From contig NZ_CP009282.1 of assembly GCF_000758605.1 (NCBI RefSeq), positions 3,224,001 to 3,288,000 of the forward strand: a DNA stretch of 64,000 nucleotides, given 5' to 3'. The notes beneath the pieces were generated by a model. It did not search any database. It saw only the letters and a program-made list of their open reading frames with translations, and had not been told where the DNA came from. The translations under genes were made by a program, and so were the position numbers. Positions 62,409 through 64,000 of this stretch are shown piece by piece (position 1 is the first letter of the stretch; every line of letters starts with the position of its first letter). The stretch is from Paenibacillus sp. FSL R5-0912 (GTDB lineage Bacteria > Bacillota > Bacilli > Paenibacillales > Paenibacillaceae).

Positions 62409-62924
62409 ATGATGGGAGAATTGCTTGCTAGCGGGCTGCACTTTGCAGAAATTACTGAGGAACATCTGGCCGGTGTGCTAGATATCTATAACTATTATGT
62501 ACTTAACACCACCGTATCGTTTCATACCGAGCCGCAGACCTTGACGCAAATGCGCCAGTCTGTGCTGAACGGGGATCCGCGATTTAAGTCATATGTCCTT
62601 CTTCGGGAAGGGGAGCTGCAGGGATACGTGCTGATTACTCGGCACAAGAACAAAGAAGCTTATGATACCTCCGGTGAAGTCAGTATTTACCTGAAGCCCG
62701 GCAGCGGAGGACAAGGTCTGGGCGGGCAATCGCTGCGGTTCATTGAAGAGCGGGCTAACGAGCTTGGGTTCCATGTACTGGTAGCTACCGTATGTGCAGA
62801 CAATGAGCCCAGCCGCCGCCTGTTCGCGAAGCACGGCTACGAGCAGAGCGCCTTATTCAAAGAGATCGGCCGCAAATTCGGCCGGTGGCTGGATATTGTC
62901 AGCTATGAGAAAATCATCGGCTAA
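62409..62924 (+). CDS. GNAT acetyltransferase (phosphinothricin-acetyltransferase-like)
   Basis: 171 aa, RBS GGGAGG 8 bases upstream, coupled to the antiporter gene. GNAT fold: DIYNYYVLNTTVSFHTEP near the start as in Pat-type enzymes, SVSIYLKP-type beta strand 4 (GEVSIYLKPGSGGQGLGGQS, acetyl-CoA pyrophosphate loop), and VCADNEPSRRLFAKHGYEQS. Acetylates an amine; true substrate unknown. Confidence 0.9.
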   Translation: MMGELLASGLHFAEITEEHLAGVLDIYNYYVLNTTVSFHTEPQTLTQMRQSVLNGDPRFKSYVLLREGELQGYVLITRHKNKEAYDTSGEVSIYLKPGSGGQGLGGQSLRFIEERANELGFHVLVATVCADNEPSRRLFAKHGYEQSALFKEIGRKFGRWLDIVSYEKIIG

Positions 62925-62957
62925 TCGCTACCCGTTGCCAGAAGCCACTAACTAAAT

Positions 62958-63135
62958 TCCTGCACGAAATATAACATTCTTTTCGTGATATCGAGAGTAA
63001 TCAAGAATTGTTGTAGGAAATGCAGCATTGCTCCTTATCCGAGCGGTTACGCGGGGCAATTATTGTATTACATACAACAATCCTTAAGAATCACCCAGTT
63101 TCTGTAGTTCAAAGTTGCAATACGTACAACAATTA
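62958..63135. repeat. Quartet of 22-bp elements (ATTGTTGTA-N-TGCA type)
   Basis: Copies at 62958-62979 (-), 63008-63029 (+), 63061-63082 (-) and 63114-63135 (-), about 50-53 bases apart. In the plus sense each carries TTGT(T)GTA, three to five bases and nTnCA. The gap 62925-63289 has no gene. Confidence 0.65.
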
Positions 63136-63196
63136 GGCATGTGTATGTAATCTAATAGGGAAGCAGGCACCGGTGGATGCCACCGTACAACGCAAT

Positions 63197-63245
63197 AAGC
63201 CCGCTTGCCTTGCAAGGACCAGGTCCATGCAGGCAAACGGGCTTT
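63197..63245. terminator. Bidirectional terminator between convergent genes
   Basis: AAGCCCGCTTGCCT / AGGCAAACGGGCTT, 14-bp stem with one mismatch around a loop containing GGACCAGGTCC. A smaller hairpin CGGTGG-ATG-CCACCG precedes it at 63172-63186. Confidence 0.8.
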
Positions 63246-63289
63246 ATGTACGGTTAGGGCGTGCCGGCCGGCGGAACCCTGGGGAACAG

Positions 63290-63718
63290 CTATCCGGATA
63301 CGTGCTTCCTCCGGAACATCTGTCCCAGTACCTCGCTCAGCACAAGGCCAGCGGCGATGGCCCCGGACAGCAGCAGCGCCTGTACGGCAAACTGAATTCC
63401 CTGGTTGTTGTCATTCTCCACGAACTGGCGCATGGCGTCATAAGCCAGGCCGCCCGGAACCAGCGGGATAATTCCGCCGACGCTGAATATAATCACCGGC
63501 ATTTTGAAGGAACGCGCAAAAAATTGGCTGATCACTCCGACAATCACGGTGGCACCAAAGGTGGCAACAACGGTATCCCATCTGTCATCCAGCTGCAGAT
63601 ACAGCATCCAGCCGATCATTCCGGCGAAACCGCATTGAAGCAGTGCGCGCACCGGCGCATTAAACAGAACGCAGAAGGCTGAGGCAGCGATGAAACTGGT
63701 TATGAGTTGCAAAATCAT
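63290..63718 (-). CDS. Threonine/serine exporter, small subunit (ThrE C-half, YjjB-like)
   Basis: 142 aa, minus-strand RBS AGAGGTAG. Four membrane segments; pattern of PF12821 (ThrE_2): AFCVLFNAPVRALLQCGFAG, DTVVATFGATVIVGVISQFFA, and IFSVGGIIPLVPGGLAYDAM. With the next gene it makes a split ThrE, an exporter of threonine/serine or organic acids. Confidence 0.9.
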   Translation of the reverse strand: MILQLITSFIAASAFCVLFNAPVRALLQCGFAGMIGWMLYLQLDDRWDTVVATFGATVIVGVISQFFARSFKMPVIIFSVGGIIPLVPGGLAYDAMRQFVENDNNQGIQFAVQALLLSGAIAAGLVLSEVLGQMFRRKHVSG

Positions 63719-63744
63719 GTAGGACTACCTCTTTCAAGTGGTAA

Positions 63745-64000
63745 TTAGAAAAGGGACAGCACGAGTCCGATGCCGGTTCCAATGGCAAAGGCGGTCAGGA
63801 AGGCATCGGCTCCCTTAGACAGGCCGGACACCAGATGGCCGGCCATAAGGTCACGGACGGCATTCGTGATGAGCAGCCCCGGTACAAGCGGCATTACGCA
63901 GCCGATGATGATCTTGTCCATCTCTTGTCCGATGCCAAGCCTTACGGAGAAGAAAGCCAGCAGGCCGATGATAAAGGAGGCGATGAACTCCGCGAAGAAA
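63745..64000 (-). CDS. Threonine/serine exporter, large subunit (ThrE N-half, YjjP-like), truncated by window edge
   Basis: The last 84 codons of a minus-strand gene are visible, open to the window end. Sense reads FFAEFIASFIIGLLAFFSVR, CVMPLVPGLLITNAVRDLMA, GHLVSGLSKGADAFLTAFAI and ends VLSLF. The MPLVPGLLITNAVRD signature marks ThrE_1 (PF06738). Stop 26 bases before the small-subunit start, so the two form one operon. Confidence 0.9.
   Translation of the reverse strand, partial: FFAEFIASFIIGLLAFFSVRLGIGQEMDKIIIGCVMPLVPGLLITNAVRDLMAGHLVSGLSKGADAFLTAFAIGTGIGLVLSLF

Noticed and set aside
63173..63682. Plus-strand 169-codon frame opposite the ThrE-type subunit
   Set aside because: Shadow of a membrane protein gene on the minus strand; it starts inside the hairpin region and lacks a ribosome site.
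1..64000. tRNA, rRNA, prophage, or intact insertion sequence
   Set aside because: I looked for cloverleaf ends (CCA, TTCGA loops), rRNA signatures, integrases and transposase DDE motifs and found none that I could support.

Overview
The window looks like chromosomal DNA from a low-to-mid-GC Gram-positive bacterium, most likely a Paenibacillus or close relative. Evidence: strong AGGAGG-type ribosome binding sites, frequent GTG/TTG starts, a YesN/YesM two-component pair next to a CUT1-type sugar ABC transporter, a Rex-box-preceded yjlC-ndh operon, YcnI, DUF4085 and MapB-like proteins, and very large modular secreted glycanases (GH87, GH74-X2-CBM3). No rRNA, tRNA, phage, intact insertion sequence or CRISPR array was seen.

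Layout. 0-6.4 kb: truncated AraC-type response regulator, YesM sensor kinase, sugar-binding lipoprotein and two permeases, with two cre-like palindromes before the binding protein. 6.4-7.1 kb: intergenic hairpin and repeats. 7.2-13.8 kb: copper-amine-oxidase-N stalk protein, a frameshifted DUF1835 remnant, a DinB protein, an SgrR-like regulator (minus), a DUF4173-like membrane protein with a small partner, and a Crp/Fnr-type regulator. 13.8-18.3 kb: a 52-bp x5 tandem repeat, a chemoreceptor, then a minus-strand nucleotidyltransferase/creatininase pair. 18.7-22.6 kb: a 1305-aa GH87 alpha-1,3-glucanase. 22.7-31.3 kb: cysteine synthase, lipoprotein, a VanR/VanS/VanY/VanZ-like minus-strand cluster without a vancomycin ligase set, a LiaSR-like pair whose kinase seems to start at ACG, and YcnI. 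31.4-35.4 kb: an 8-bp microsatellite, a repeat quartet, a serine hydrolase, and an AT-rich patch of small immunity-like genes, at least two of them broken. 35.5-44.5 kb: phosphoesterase, GH74 xyloglucanase with three near-identical X2 modules, SDR/LysR divergent pair, ECF sigma/anti-sigma pair. 44.5-50 kb: about 1.1 kb without genes, holding another repeat quartet, then a PUA-like protein, a nitroreductase, the redox-controlled yjlC-ndh operon and a hydrolase. 50.3-64 kb: SGNH esterase, lipoprotein/phosphoesterase/MapB run, CMD/DJ-1/HEAT run, an Rrf2 regulator, small membrane proteins including a membrane-anchored HTH protein, a CatE-like dioxygenase, a GT14 enzyme, an NhaK-type antiporter, an acetyltransferase, and a split ThrE-type exporter cut by the window end.

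How parts work together. Sugar uptake (YesMN/ABC), GH87, GH74 and the SGNH esterase form a plant/fungal glycan theme, with cre-like sites near several of them. The best regulatory prediction is a pair of identical-geometry operators, TGTAAC-N7-GTTACA, one inside the promoter of the Rrf2 gene and one just downstream of the promoter of the CatE-like gene 2.7 kb away. The most striking non-coding signal is a family of short (about 20-22 bp) elements occurring in sets of three or four at roughly 50-60-bp spacing in four or five separate intergenic regions. Its function is unknown to me. All family names come from reading motifs by eye; no database search was possible.
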